NCBI GenBank assembly: GCA_030429955.1
Contig: JAUIGO010000004.1
Coordinates: 1-64,000, forward strand
Reading direction: 5' to 3'
DNA: 64,000 nt
DNA from: Bacteroidia bacterium
GTDB taxonomy: Bacteria; Bacteroidota; Bacteroidia; Flavobacteriales; Flavobacteriaceae
Below, piece by piece: positions 1 through 7,957 of this stretch. Below the pieces are notes generated by a model. It had not been told where the DNA came from. It saw only the letters and a list, made by a program, of their open reading frames with translations, and did no database searches. Made by a program: the position numbers and the translations under genes. Position 1 is the stretch's first letter; each line of letters begins with the position of its first letter.

Positions 1-106
1 AAAAAACAAGGATGATTGCTAAAATTCCGCCAGCGAATAATTTCCAAAACCATTTAACGTATTTTGAAAAATCTTGGTTTGCTTTTGCGTTTTTCTTTTT
101 TGCCAT
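1..106 (-). CDS. Class A penicillin-binding protein, N-terminal fragment (cut by window edge)
   Basis: Only the first 35 codons are inside the window. They encode a lysine- and asparagine-rich cytoplasmic start (MAKKKNAKANQD) followed by the beginning of a hydrophobic segment after KWFWKLFAGG, the usual N-terminus of flavobacterial bifunctional transglycosylase/transpeptidases (PBP1A). These are inner-membrane enzymes that polymerise and cross-link peptidoglycan. In Flavobacterium this gene commonly follows gldH, as it does here on the same strand, and that context is the main support. The ATG is 83 bp downstream of the gldH stop. The catalytic domains lie outside the window, so the name is an inference from the N-terminus and neighbourhood. 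Confidence 0.6.
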   Translation of the reverse strand, partial: MAKKKNAKANQDFSKYVKWFWKLFAGGILAIILVF

Positions 107-144
107 TGATACTATTAATTATTTTTCGATGTAATCTTGTTTCA

Positions 145-167
145 CTTCAACTGTGCTCAGTGTGACA
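145..167. repeat. Interspersed short repeat, TTCGACTGCGCTCAG family
   Basis: A degenerate copy (CTTCAACTGTGCTCAGTGTGACA) of a short element that recurs many times in this window. It lies between gldH and the penicillin-binding protein gene. Confidence 0.6.
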
Positions 168-189
168 TAAAATTACTCAAAATGACATT

Positions 190-678
190 TTAATTGTTTA
201 TGTTTTCTATTCTAAATCCAATATCTGTAACACCTTCTAAAGCATCAACACCTTCAATATTTCCATTTTCTCTCATGGCGTGTTGTAGTTTTATGTGATA
301 TAACCCAGACTCATTAAATGTAAAATTCTCTTTATACCAAAGCTTGTTCTCTTTAATATCTGTAAATCCTGTTCCTAAAAATTCGCCATTGGGTTGTGCC
401 ATTTTATACTCTAAAGTGTCTACAACACTTTTCCCGTTTGGATAATCTATTTCTGCTATTAGAAATAAGTTGTTGAATTTATAGTCGTTGTTGTTTCTTA
501 AATTAATGAACAAATTATAGCTACTTAGCGTATCTGTTGGTGCAAACACAAACTCAACAATATCGTCTTTTTGCCATTGGTTTGGAACAGATTTATATTC
601 GTCAAAAACTTGATTTGAGTCGCAAGACACAAAAAGAAAAACTAAAAACACAGTTATAAATTGAAACTTACTTTGCAT
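190..678 (-). CDS. gldH: Gliding motility lipoprotein GldH
   Basis: A 162-residue lipoprotein. The signal peptide begins MQSKFQFITVF and ends in a lipobox with Cys19 (FVSC), so the protein is lipid-anchored in the cell envelope. The body matches the GldH family as I know it (motifs VPNQWQKDDIVEF and GLYHIKLQHAMR). GldH is needed for gliding in Flavobacterium and is counted among the gld genes linked to the type IX secretion/gliding machinery; its biochemical role is not known. A longer frame upstream is open, but the ATG at 678 gives a clean lipoprotein signal peptide and overlaps the ricT stop by 11 bp, suggesting translational coupling. The order ricT-gldH-PBP is a typical flavobacterial arrangement. 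Confidence 0.88.
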   Translation of the reverse strand: MQSKFQFITVFLVFLFVSCDSNQVFDEYKSVPNQWQKDDIVEFVFAPTDTLSSYNLFINLRNNNDYKFNNLFLIAEIDYPNGKSVVDTLEYKMAQPNGEFLGTGFTDIKENKLWYKENFTFNESGLYHIKLQHAMRENGNIEGVDALEGVTDIGFRIENINN

Positions 679-1828
679 TATTAGTCGACTTTCTTTTGTT
701 CTTGTTCCTATTATTTCTACGTTTATTTTTGCGTTTTGGACTATCAAAGCGCGTTAAACTATCTTGACCTACAACGTTTTCAAATTCAGCTTTAGTATCT
801 TCAATCAATTCAGAAGCATATTCTTCAAGGCTTTGTGCCTTTTTCTTTTGTGCATTTAGCGCTAAAATTTCATTGGCTTGGTCTACTGTTAATTTATACC
901 AATTCATCCATTCGCCTTCATAAGCAAACCATAAGTGTCTTTTAAAAATATCCGTTTTTTGACACACTGCTTTTCCTTTCTCGGTAATTAATTTTACATC
1001 TGATTTTGGAAAATCTTTAAGAGCATCCAAATACGTGTCCAATTCATAATTTAAACAGCATTTTAATTTTCCGCATTGTCCAGCCAATTTTTGAGGGTTT
1101 AATGAAAGTTGCTGGTATCTTGCTGCAGAAGTGCTTACAGAACGGAAGTCTGTTAACCAAGTTGAGCAACACAATTCACGACCACAAGACCCAATGCCTC
1201 CTAAACGTGAAGCTTCTTGGCGGAAACCTACTTGCTTCATTTCAATTCTGGTTCTGAATTCTTTAGCGAAAACCTTAATAAGTTCTCTAAAATCTACTCG
1301 ATCTTCAGCTGTGTAATAAAAAGTTGCCTTGCTGCCATCTCCTTGAAATTCGATGTCAGAAATTTTCATTTGCAACTTAAGGTTGATGGCAAATTGCCTT
1401 GCCTTTACCTTCATAGGTTCTTCCTTATCTCTAGCTGCAGACCAAATATCTATGTCTTTTTGTGATGCTTTTCGGTAAATTTTAAGGGCTTCAGGATCAT
1501 CTTCTGAAACGTTTTTGCGTTTCATTTGAACTCTTACAAGTTCTCCTGTGAGCGTTACCATGCCAACATCATGCCCAGATTGTGCTTGAGTAGCAACAAT
1601 GTCGCCAATGCTTAATGTTAAGTTTTCAGAATTTTTATAATAGACTTTTCGTCCGTTTTTAAAACGGACTTCAACCCAATTAAAAGGTTTTTCGCCATTG
1701 GGAAGTGACATGTTTGAGAGCCAATCAAAAACTGTTAGTTTATTACAACTATCGGTTCCGCAAGTTCCATTATTTTTACATCCTTTTGGCTGACCATCTT
1801 TTCCAGTTGAACAACTGTTACAAGCCAT
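668..1828 (-). CDS. ricT: PSP1-domain protein of the RicT/YaaT family
   Basis: A 386-residue cytoplasmic protein. The N-terminus is cysteine-rich (Cys3, Cys6, Cys17, Cys23 and Cys28). The PSP1 core has the motifs CGRELCCSTWL and CGKLKCCLNYE, and the last 25 residues form a very basic tail. In Bacillus the RicT homologue works with RicA and RicF as an iron-sulfur-containing complex that affects RNase Y and mRNA maturation. No ricA or ricF is visible here, so the role in this organism is open. It is the first gene of a coupled pair with gldH, whose start overlaps its stop. The family assignment is strong; the function is inferred from distant homologues. Confidence 0.85.
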   Translation of the reverse strand: MACNSCSTGKDGQPKGCKNNGTCGTDSCNKLTVFDWLSNMSLPNGEKPFNWVEVRFKNGRKVYYKNSENLTLSIGDIVATQAQSGHDVGMVTLTGELVRVQMKRKNVSEDDPEALKIYRKASQKDIDIWSAARDKEEPMKVKARQFAINLKLQMKISDIEFQGDGSKATFYYTAEDRVDFRELIKVFAKEFRTRIEMKQVGFRQEASRLGGIGSCGRELCCSTWLTDFRSVSTSAARYQQLSLNPQKLAGQCGKLKCCLNYELDTYLDALKDFPKSDVKLITEKGKAVCQKTDIFKRHLWFAYEGEWMNWYKLTVDQANEILALNAQKKKAQSLEEYASELIEDTKAEFENVVGQDSLTRFDSPKRKNKRRNNRNKNKRKSTNNAK

Positions 1829-1939
1829 AGATTTTTATATATTGAATTCACTAACAACTAAGCTGTTGCGAATGAGTGTTAATAATTTATTTAAAACGTA
1901 AAGATAAGATTATTATGATGACTTTAAAAAGCGAAGCTC

Positions 1940-2944
1940 TTAATTAAAATCAATCTCATAATTTAAGCGATTTGAAAGGGTTTTCAGCTCTGTTTTAGAT
2001 TTGAAAATATTTGAAAACAATTGTTGGCTCCAACCTATTTCATTTGAAAACTCTTCAAATGTTTGTGATTTCCAGTTGAAGTTAGGCTTCCAAAATTTAT
2101 TTGGTGATATATAGCAAAATGTGTAATCAAAAATGAAACTTGATGTGTTCGTTTCATTTGCGTTAGGTATTTCGTTTGGTGCTAACAATATGATATTGTT
2201 TGATTTACACTTATTTCTTATGTCTTTTATTAATTGAGGATAATCATTTCTTATAGATTCTAAATCGAAATCATTATACTCTGTATTTCCAATTTTTTGG
2301 ATTGGACGAATTTGAAGAATATCAAAACTATTACCATCAAAGTGATTAAAAAATTCACTTAACTCATAAAAGTTGTCTTTGTTAAAGGTGTAATTAATAC
2401 GAACTTTAAAATTATACTTTGTTTTTAGTTTTGCAAAAGCTTTAAATGCATTATGAAATTTATCATAGCTGGCTTTTTTCATAAAGTTTTCATAGGATTC
2501 TTTAGTCACTCCATGTAGAGAAATTGTAAACTCATTTAAGCCAGCTTTTAATAAAGCTTCTATTTTTTCTTCATCAAGTAAATTGGCATTTGTGGTAATG
2601 GATATGTATGGTACTTTATAGGCCTTTCCTAATTCAACGATTTTTACGAGGTCTTTATAAAGTGTTGGTTCTGTACCACATCCTATTTGTAGCTTTAAAG
2701 CACGTTTGAAAATGGTTTTTGCCACTTGATTAAGTTCTTCTTCTTTAAACTGACCTTTGAGTGTTTTTACATAATCAGCATCTGTAAAATAACACATTTT
2801 ACAACGCAGATTGCAAGCCATAACAGGATCTAAGTTAACAGCTAGATATCGCATGTTTAACTTATGCAATACATAAAGTCCAAAGAATTTTATTCTATGG
2901 TTTTTTATAATTCTGTTAAGTTTTAGAAGCTTGTATACATTCAT
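1940..2944 (-). CDS. Radical SAM protein
   Basis: A 334-residue protein with the radical SAM cluster motif CxxxCxxC (Cys44, Cys48, Cys51 in CNLRCKMC), followed by a glycine/glutamate motif (GCGTEPT) and a TIM-barrel-like pattern (SITTNANLL, FTISLHG) typical of the superfamily. The enzyme should cleave S-adenosylmethionine with a [4Fe-4S] cluster. The C-terminal part has only isolated cysteines (FCYISP), so a complete SPASM domain is not evident and the substrate is unknown. It is 17 bp downstream of the ferredoxin gene on the same strand, so the ferredoxin may supply its electron. It is the last gene of the trhO-trhP-ferredoxin run. Confidence 0.75.
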   Translation of the reverse strand: MNVYKLLKLNRIIKNHRIKFFGLYVLHKLNMRYLAVNLDPVMACNLRCKMCYFTDADYVKTLKGQFKEEELNQVAKTIFKRALKLQIGCGTEPTLYKDLVKIVELGKAYKVPYISITTNANLLDEEKIEALLKAGLNEFTISLHGVTKESYENFMKKASYDKFHNAFKAFAKLKTKYNFKVRINYTFNKDNFYELSEFFNHFDGNSFDILQIRPIQKIGNTEYNDFDLESIRNDYPQLIKDIRNKCKSNNIILLAPNEIPNANETNTSSFIFDYTFCYISPNKFWKPNFNWKSQTFEEFSNEIGWSQQLFSNIFKSKTELKTLSNRLNYEIDFN

Positions 2945-2961
2945 TTGTTTTGGCTTTTTGC

Positions 2962-3192
2962 CTAATTCATTTTAACACTGATTATTTTAACTGGGCATGC
3001 TTTTGATGCATTTTCACAATTTTCAAAAATTAAGTTATCTTTTGTTTTAAAGGTGAAAAAACCTTTTTTCTCTTTAGAATGTAAAAGCACCGTTTTACCA
3101 TCTTTTTTTGACATCTGAAACTGTCTAGGAGCCATTTCTACACAATAATTACAACCTATACATTTATTTCGTTGCAAAGTAATAATAACCAT
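2962..3192 (-). CDS. Small 4Fe-4S ferredoxin
   Basis: A 76-residue protein with cysteines at 11, 14 and 17 (CIGCNYC) and a distant Cys66 followed by proline (ACPV), the pattern of a single [4Fe-4S] ferredoxin. A basic, variable loop separates the two halves. Its stop-to-start context overlaps the trhP stop by one base, so the two genes are very likely co-translated. It is a candidate electron donor for the iron-sulfur enzyme TrhP or for the adjacent radical SAM protein; the partner is inferred from position only. Confidence 0.8.
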   Translation of the reverse strand: MVIITLQRNKCIGCNYCVEMAPRQFQMSKKDGKTVLLHSKEKKGFFTFKTKDNLIFENCENASKACPVKIISVKMN

Positions 3193-4436
3193 TAGGCTTC
3201 TATTTTATTTTCAACTATTTTATACAATTTATCTGAAGGACGTATTCTAAATCCAAGAGGAATGGTAACAGAGTCGCCTTTTGATGCTTTTTCCAACTTC
3301 TTGTCATTTACTAACATTTCTTCAACTTTTAATTCTTTAACTCCAGTTGTTGGCCCAGTGATTAAAATGGAATCGCCTAGGTTTAAATCATAAGCTTCTA
3401 TTTTAAACTCTCCTATTTCTGGTTTTGGGAAAAAATGCAACCCTTTACCTAAGTATACCTTTTTTTGTGTAGCATGAGATCCAGATCCTTTACTCCACTC
3501 TCCAAGTTTTTGCCCTAGGTAATAACCATTCCAGAAACCTCTGTTATAGACGGTTTCCAGTTCTTTCATCCAATTAATGACTTTTTCTTTATCATAAGAG
3601 CCGTTTTCCAAACTATCGATAGCTTCGCGATAACATTTTATCACTCTCGCCACATATTCTGGAGCGCGACCTCTTCCTTCAATTTTTAAAACTTTTATTC
3701 CGGAATCTGCTATTTGGTCTAAAAAATCAATAGTACAAAGGTCTTTTGGAGACATAATGTATTCATTGTCTAACTCCATTTCAAAACCAGTTTCCTGATC
3801 TACAACTGTATATTTTTTTCTGCAATTTTGTTTACAAGCACCTCTATTGGCAGATGAATTATGTGAATGCAAACTCATATAGCATTTTCCAGAAACAGCC
3901 ATACATAACGCTCCATGTCCAAAAATCTCAATCTCAATTAGCTTACCTGAAGGCCCTTTTATCTGCTCTTTTTTTATGTGTTCTGTAATTTTTTTTACCT
4001 GACGCAAGCTTAGCTCTCTACTTAACACCATAGTATCTGCAAACATGGCATAAAATTTAACCGTTTCAATGTTTGTGATATTTATTTGGGTTGAAATATG
4101 CACTTCCATATTGACTTCCCTAGCCGATGCAATAACAGCCTGATCCATGGCTATAACAGCAGTAATATCTGCTTCTTTTGCTCGCTTTATTAAGGTTTTT
4201 ACTATAGACAGGTCATGATCGTAAATAATAGTATTAAGCGTTAAGTAAGTACGAACGTTTTTTTCTTTGCATCGTCGTGAAATTTCTGGTAAATCATCTA
4301 ATGTGAAATTAATAGATGCTCTAGCTCTCATATTTAGTTGCTCAACGCCAAAATAAACTGAGTCTGCACCATTATCTAAAGCGGCTTGAAGCGATTCAAA
4401 ATTACCAGCAGGTGCCATAAGTTCAATCTTTTCCAT
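3192..4436 (-). CDS. trhP: U32-family tRNA hydroxylation protein, TrhP-like
   Basis: A 414-residue member of the peptidase U32 family, which in bacteria includes TrhP (YegQ of E. coli, YrrN/YrrO of Bacillus). TrhP uses prephenate to make 5-hydroxyuridine at the wobble position of tRNA. The N-terminus reads MEKIELMAPAGNFESL, the family start. The signature block GHGALCMAVSGKC...NRGACKQNCRKKY carries four conserved cysteines expected to bind an iron-sulfur cluster. The upstream in-frame start is less likely because homologues begin at MEKIELMAPAG and the region before it is not conserved in type. The gene lies 19 bp after trhO and overlaps the ferredoxin gene by one base. Peptidase names for this family are historical. 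Confidence 0.8.
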   Translation of the reverse strand: MEKIELMAPAGNFESLQAALDNGADSVYFGVEQLNMRARASINFTLDDLPEISRRCKEKNVRTYLTLNTIIYDHDLSIVKTLIKRAKEADITAVIAMDQAVIASAREVNMEVHISTQINITNIETVKFYAMFADTMVLSRELSLRQVKKITEHIKKEQIKGPSGKLIEIEIFGHGALCMAVSGKCYMSLHSHNSSANRGACKQNCRKKYTVVDQETGFEMELDNEYIMSPKDLCTIDFLDQIADSGIKVLKIEGRGRAPEYVARVIKCYREAIDSLENGSYDKEKVINWMKELETVYNRGFWNGYYLGQKLGEWSKGSGSHATQKKVYLGKGLHFFPKPEIGEFKIEAYDLNLGDSILITGPTTGVKELKVEEMLVNDKKLEKASKGDSVTIPLGFRIRPSDKLYKIVENKIEA

Positions 4437-4455
4437 AACTATGATATTTAAAGGT

Positions 4456-5529
4456 TTATGCGTCTGCTTGTTTGAAATTTTCAAATATATTTCTCAGGTC
4501 TTTTTTATAAGGTAAGTGATCTGCTCTTCCTTTCTTGAAAATATCATTACTGTTTCCCTGTCCTTTTCTGAGTGCTTTTTGCTCTTCAAAAGGCAAAGCG
4601 TGAATGTCTTTGCAGTTTGTTGAGCAACAATTGTTCATTTCTTCTTTACAAGAATCACACTGAATAAAAAGTAAATGACAAGCATCATTGGCGCAATTGG
4701 TATGCACATCAAATGGCGATCCACATTGGTGACATTGTGCAATAATATCATCGCTTATTTTTTCTGCACGACGATCATCAAAAACAAAATTTTTGCCAAT
4801 AAATTTATTGTCTAACCCTTTCTCATTGACTTGACGTGTATATTCAATAATGCCTCCTTCTAACTGATAGACATTTTTAAACCCTTTATGTTTAAAATAA
4901 GCACTTGCTTTTTCACAACGAATGCCTCCAGTACAGTACATAACCAATTTTTTGTCATCCTTATGCTCTTTTAGATCATCTTCAATAATATCTAAAGATT
5001 CTCTAAAGGTATCAACATCAGGAGTAACTGCGTTTTTAAAATGTCCTATTTCGCTTTCGTAATGGTTGCGCATATCAACCAACACTGTGTCCTTATCCTC
5101 AATAAGTTCGTTAAACTTCTTGGCATCTACATGTACGCCTTTATTTGTAACATCAAACGTATCATCAGATAAGCCATCAGCAACAATTTTATCGCGAACT
5201 TTTACTTTCAATTTTAAAAACGACATATTGTCTTGCTCAATAGCTATATTTAATCGAACACTTTTTAAAAATTCAATGGAATCTAAATGGATTTTAAATG
5301 CCTCAAAATGATCTGCGGGGAGTGATAATTGGGCATTAACACCTTCATGGGCAACATAGATTCTGCCTAAAACATCTAAGGAGTTCCAAGTGATGAACAA
5401 ATGATCTCTAAATTGTTGAGGGTTTTCAATTTTAGCGTACTGATAAAAAGAGAGTGTTAATCTGTCTTTGCCTGCTTTTTCAATTAACACAGCCCTTTCT
5501 TTAGCACTTAAGGTATTGTACAGTTGCAT
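4456..5529 (-). CDS. trhO: Rhodanese-domain tRNA uridine hydroxylase, TrhO-like
   Basis: A 357-residue protein of the UPF0176/YceA family. An N-terminal ferredoxin-like domain (about 20-110) is followed by a rhodanese domain with the loop CTGGIRCEK (Cys199, Cys205), which is the TrhO form of the active site. A cysteine-rich C-terminal part (about 260-310, several CxxC pairs) looks like a zinc ribbon. TrhO performs the oxygen-dependent formation of 5-hydroxyuridine-34 in tRNA. The gene is directly upstream of trhP, which makes the same modification by a prephenate-dependent route. A possible -7 element (TACATTTG on the minus strand, 5575-5568) lies 38 bp upstream. Confidence 0.85.
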   Translation of the reverse strand: MQLYNTLSAKERAVLIEKAGKDRLTLSFYQYAKIENPQQFRDHLFITWNSLDVLGRIYVAHEGVNAQLSLPADHFEAFKIHLDSIEFLKSVRLNIAIEQDNMSFLKLKVKVRDKIVADGLSDDTFDVTNKGVHVDAKKFNELIEDKDTVLVDMRNHYESEIGHFKNAVTPDVDTFRESLDIIEDDLKEHKDDKKLVMYCTGGIRCEKASAYFKHKGFKNVYQLEGGIIEYTRQVNEKGLDNKFIGKNFVFDDRRAEKISDDIIAQCHQCGSPFDVHTNCANDACHLLFIQCDSCKEEMNNCCSTNCKDIHALPFEEQKALRKGQGNSNDIFKKGRADHLPYKKDLRNIFENFKQADA

Positions 5530-5842
5530 GCTATACTAATATTTAAGGTTAAAAAAATAAGTTTTTGCAAATGTACGCTTTTAATTTATGGCATAAAAAA
5601 ACACCTTAAATATTAATTTAAAGTGTTTTAAAACATTTAATAATGGTTCATTTTTTATCAAGTATTTTGATAAAGCCTCACTTTAAATTCTTCAAAAAAA
5701 GAAAATAAAGTGTTTTTCATAGCATAAATTTTCCCAGTACTATTTAGTAGATGCAAAAACTTTAAAAAGGTTGCGTTATAAAATTGTTTGATGCTAAAAG
5801 ATGTATTATTTTAGCAAGAATTAGAAACGAAATATTGAAGCA
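5530..5842. other. Divergent intergenic region between trhO and recA, with two hairpins
   Basis: This 313-bp gap has no convincing gene. It holds a long hairpin at 5598-5629 (14-base arms with one mismatch, AAAACACCTTAAAT and its complement) and a shorter perfect one at 5654-5674 (TTTATCAA/TTGATAAA). Since both flanking genes are transcribed away from it, these are not ordinary terminators and their role is unknown. The recA promoter should be in the right half; TTG at 5784 and TATTTTAG at 5807 are a weak match to the Bacteroidota consensus. Confidence 0.5.
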
Positions 5843-6847
5843 ATGAGCAACGAAAAAGATGCAAAATTAAAAGCACTAAAACTTACATTAGATAAATTAG
5901 ATAAGGCATACGGAAAAGGTACAGTAATGAAAATGAGCGACCAAGCAGTGGTTGACGTTGATGCCATTCCGTCTGGATCATTAGGACTGGATATTGCCTT
6001 AGGCGTTGGAGGTTATCCAAGAGGTAGGGTTATAGAAATTTATGGTCCAGAATCATCCGGAAAAACTACGCTAACACTTCATGCTATTGCTGAAGCTCAA
6101 AAAGCTGGAGGTATTGCTGCATTTATTGATGCTGAACATGCCTTTGATAGGTTTTATGCCCAAAAATTAGGAGTTGATATAGATAATTTAATCATTTCGC
6201 AACCAGATAATGGAGAACAAGCCCTTGAAATTACAGATAATTTAATTCGTTCAGGCGCTATTGATATTGTTGTAATTGATTCTGTTGCAGCATTAACCCC
6301 AAAAAGTGAAATTGAAGGCGAAATGGGTGACTCCAAAATGGGACTTCATGCACGCTTAATGTCGCAAGCATTACGTAAACTTACAGCTTCCATAAGTAAA
6401 ACGAACTGTACAGTGATTTTTATCAACCAATTAAGAGAAAAAATTGGCGTTATGTTTGGCAATCCAGAAACCACAACTGGTGGAAACGCATTAAAATTTT
6501 ACGCATCAGTAAGATTGGATATTCGCCGATCAACTCAAATAAAAAGCAGTGACGGCGAAGTACAAGGAAATAAAACTCGTGTAAAAGTAGTTAAGAATAA
6601 AGTTGCACCTCCATTTAAAACAGCTGAGTTTGATATTATGTATGGCGAAGGCGTTTCAAAAGTTGGCGAAATCCTTGACATTGCTGTAGAAAACGAAATC
6701 ATTAAAAAAAGTGGTTCTTGGTTTAGTTACGAAGACACTAAATTAGGTCAAGGTAGAGATGCCGTGAAAATTATAATTAAAGACAATCCAGAACTCATGG
6801 ATGAACTGGAAGAAAAAATCAAAGACGTCATTTCATCGAATAAATAG
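5843..6847 (+). CDS. recA: Recombinase RecA
   Basis: A 334-residue RecA, of normal length. The Walker A motif GPESSGKT is at residues 68-75, and the characteristic blocks [32 protein letters not shown] and [12 protein letters not shown] are all present. RecA coats single-stranded DNA and drives homologous pairing and the SOS response. It would also act on DNA delivered by DprA, encoded 9 kb downstream. The gene is monocistronic: divergent from trhO upstream and closed by a strong terminator at 6852. No LexA-type operator could be recognised. Confidence 0.98.
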   Translation: MSNEKDAKLKALKLTLDKLDKAYGKGTVMKMSDQAVVDVDAIPSGSLGLDIALGVGGYPRGRVIEIYGPESSGKTTLTLHAIAEAQKAGGIAAFIDAEHAFDRFYAQKLGVDIDNLIISQPDNGEQALEITDNLIRSGAIDIVVIDSVAALTPKSEIEGEMGDSKMGLHARLMSQALRKLTASISKTNCTVIFINQLREKIGVMFGNPETTTGGNALKFYASVRLDIRRSTQIKSSDGEVQGNKTRVKVVKNKVAPPFKTAEFDIMYGEGVSKVGEILDIAVENEIIKKSGSWFSYEDTKLGQGRDAVKIIIKDNPELMDELEEKIKDVISSNK

Positions 6848-6851
6848 TTTC

Positions 6852-6879
6852 AAAATCCCAATAATATTGGGATTTTTTT
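6852..6879 (+). terminator. Rho-independent terminator of recA
   Basis: A perfect 11-bp stem (AAAATCCCAAT/ATTGGGATTTT) with a 3-nt loop runs directly into a T tract, five bases after the recA stop codon. Confidence 0.92.
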
Positions 6880-6953
6880 ATATTTAAACGCAACCTTTTT
6901 AGGGCTTATGCATCTACATAATAACCAAGGTTACTTTTAAAATTGAAATTATT

Positions 6954-7385
6954 ATGAAAAAGCTGCTTTTTATTGGACTCATTGCCATGATGTTTTCATC
7001 TTGTAGTGTAGATGATTCTCCTATAGGACAAGATTTTCATTTTGAAATCTTACCAATAAATGAAGTACTCATGCCAGAATCATTCACTCCAGGAGCATTT
7101 TACCAAATACAATACAGTTATTATAGACCCTCAACCTGCTACGCATTTAATGAATTGTATTATTTAGTAGAAGGCGATTTTAGAACTGTTGCTGTTATAA
7201 ATACTGTACTTGAAGAAAAAGATGGTCTTGTTTGCGAACCTTTAGGCCCAGAAGATGAATTAGAATGGCGAACACTGTTTTTTGAATGCACTAAAGATTT
7301 TGGAACCTATATTTTTAAATTTTGGCAAGGTCAAGATGAAAATGGGAACGACACCTATATGATAATGGAAGTTCCGGTTGAATAG
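6954..7385 (+). CDS. Small lipoprotein of unknown function
   Basis: A 143-residue protein with a lipoprotein signal peptide (MKKLLFIGLIAMMFSSC, Cys17) followed by an aspartate-rich stretch (SVDDSP). The body is acidic, has three further cysteines and no motif I recognise. It is 29 bp upstream of the ECF sigma factor gene on the same strand and after the recA terminator, so it may be the first gene of that unit. Nothing in it identifies a function; an envelope location is likely. Confidence 0.65.
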   Translation: MKKLLFIGLIAMMFSSCSVDDSPIGQDFHFEILPINEVLMPESFTPGAFYQIQYSYYRPSTCYAFNELYYLVEGDFRTVAVINTVLEEKDGLVCEPLGPEDELEWRTLFFECTKDFGTYIFKFWQGQDENGNDTYMIMEVPVE

Positions 7386-7414
7386 TATGTATTAATTAAT
7401 ACCGTATATAAACA

Positions 7415-7957
7415 TTGAGTTTAGATCAACTCATACAAAATTGTAAAAAAAATGATACTAAAGCGCAAAGTGAACTATATAAACTCTATTCGAGTAAATT
7501 GTTTGCAATTTGCTTAAAGTATTGTAGAAATCGAGCAGAAGCCGAAGATAATCTGCAAGATTCGTTTGTGACTATTTTTAATAAAATATCACAATACAAT
7601 AACAAAGGTTCTTTTGAAGGTTGGCTAAAACGAATTACTATAAACACTGCGCTTCAACGTTACAGAAACAAAGGTGTTTTTAATATAGTAAGTGAAGAAA
7701 AAATAGAAGATGTAAGTGTTGAAATAGAAAATGAAGATGTAAGCATTGATTTTTTGTTAAGTACCATTCAAGAATTGCCAGATAGGTACAGAATGGTGTT
7801 TAACTTGTATGCTTTAGATGGTTATTCACATAAAGAAATAGCCGAAATGCTAGACATAACAACAGGAACCACAAAATCTAACCTTGCAAGAGCAAGAATG
7901 ATTTTAAAAGAAAAAATAACAACATATAAAGCGAGCTTAAATTCGCAATTATCGTGA
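7415..7957 (+). CDS. ECF-type RNA polymerase sigma factor
   Basis: A 180-residue sigma-70 family protein with region 2 at about residues 20-85 (AEAEDNLQDSFVTIF, then GWLKRITINTAL) and region 4 at about 118-170 (LPDRYRMVFNLYALDGYSH, then a helix-turn-helix ending SNLARARMILK). It should direct polymerase to a small regulon in response to an envelope or starvation signal. The start is a TTG at 7415, as there is no ATG in frame before region 2. Its stop overlaps the start of the next gene (TGATG), which marks the downstream membrane protein as its coupled partner. Confidence 0.9.
   Translation: MSLDQLIQNCKKNDTKAQSELYKLYSSKLFAICLKYCRNRAEAEDNLQDSFVTIFNKISQYNNKGSFEGWLKRITINTALQRYRNKGVFNIVSEEKIEDVSVEIENEDVSIDFLLSTIQELPDRYRMVFNLYALDGYSHKEIAEMLDITTGTTKSNLARARMILKEKITTYKASLNSQLS

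Noticed and set aside
679-747. Longer GldH reading frame starting at 747
   Set aside because: It would add 23 polar residues before the signal peptide and overlap ricT further; the ATG at 678 gives a proper lipoprotein signal.
4437-4484. Extended TrhP start at 4484
   Set aside because: The extra 16 residues overlap the 3' end of trhO and are not family-like; homologues begin at the MEKIELMAPAG position.
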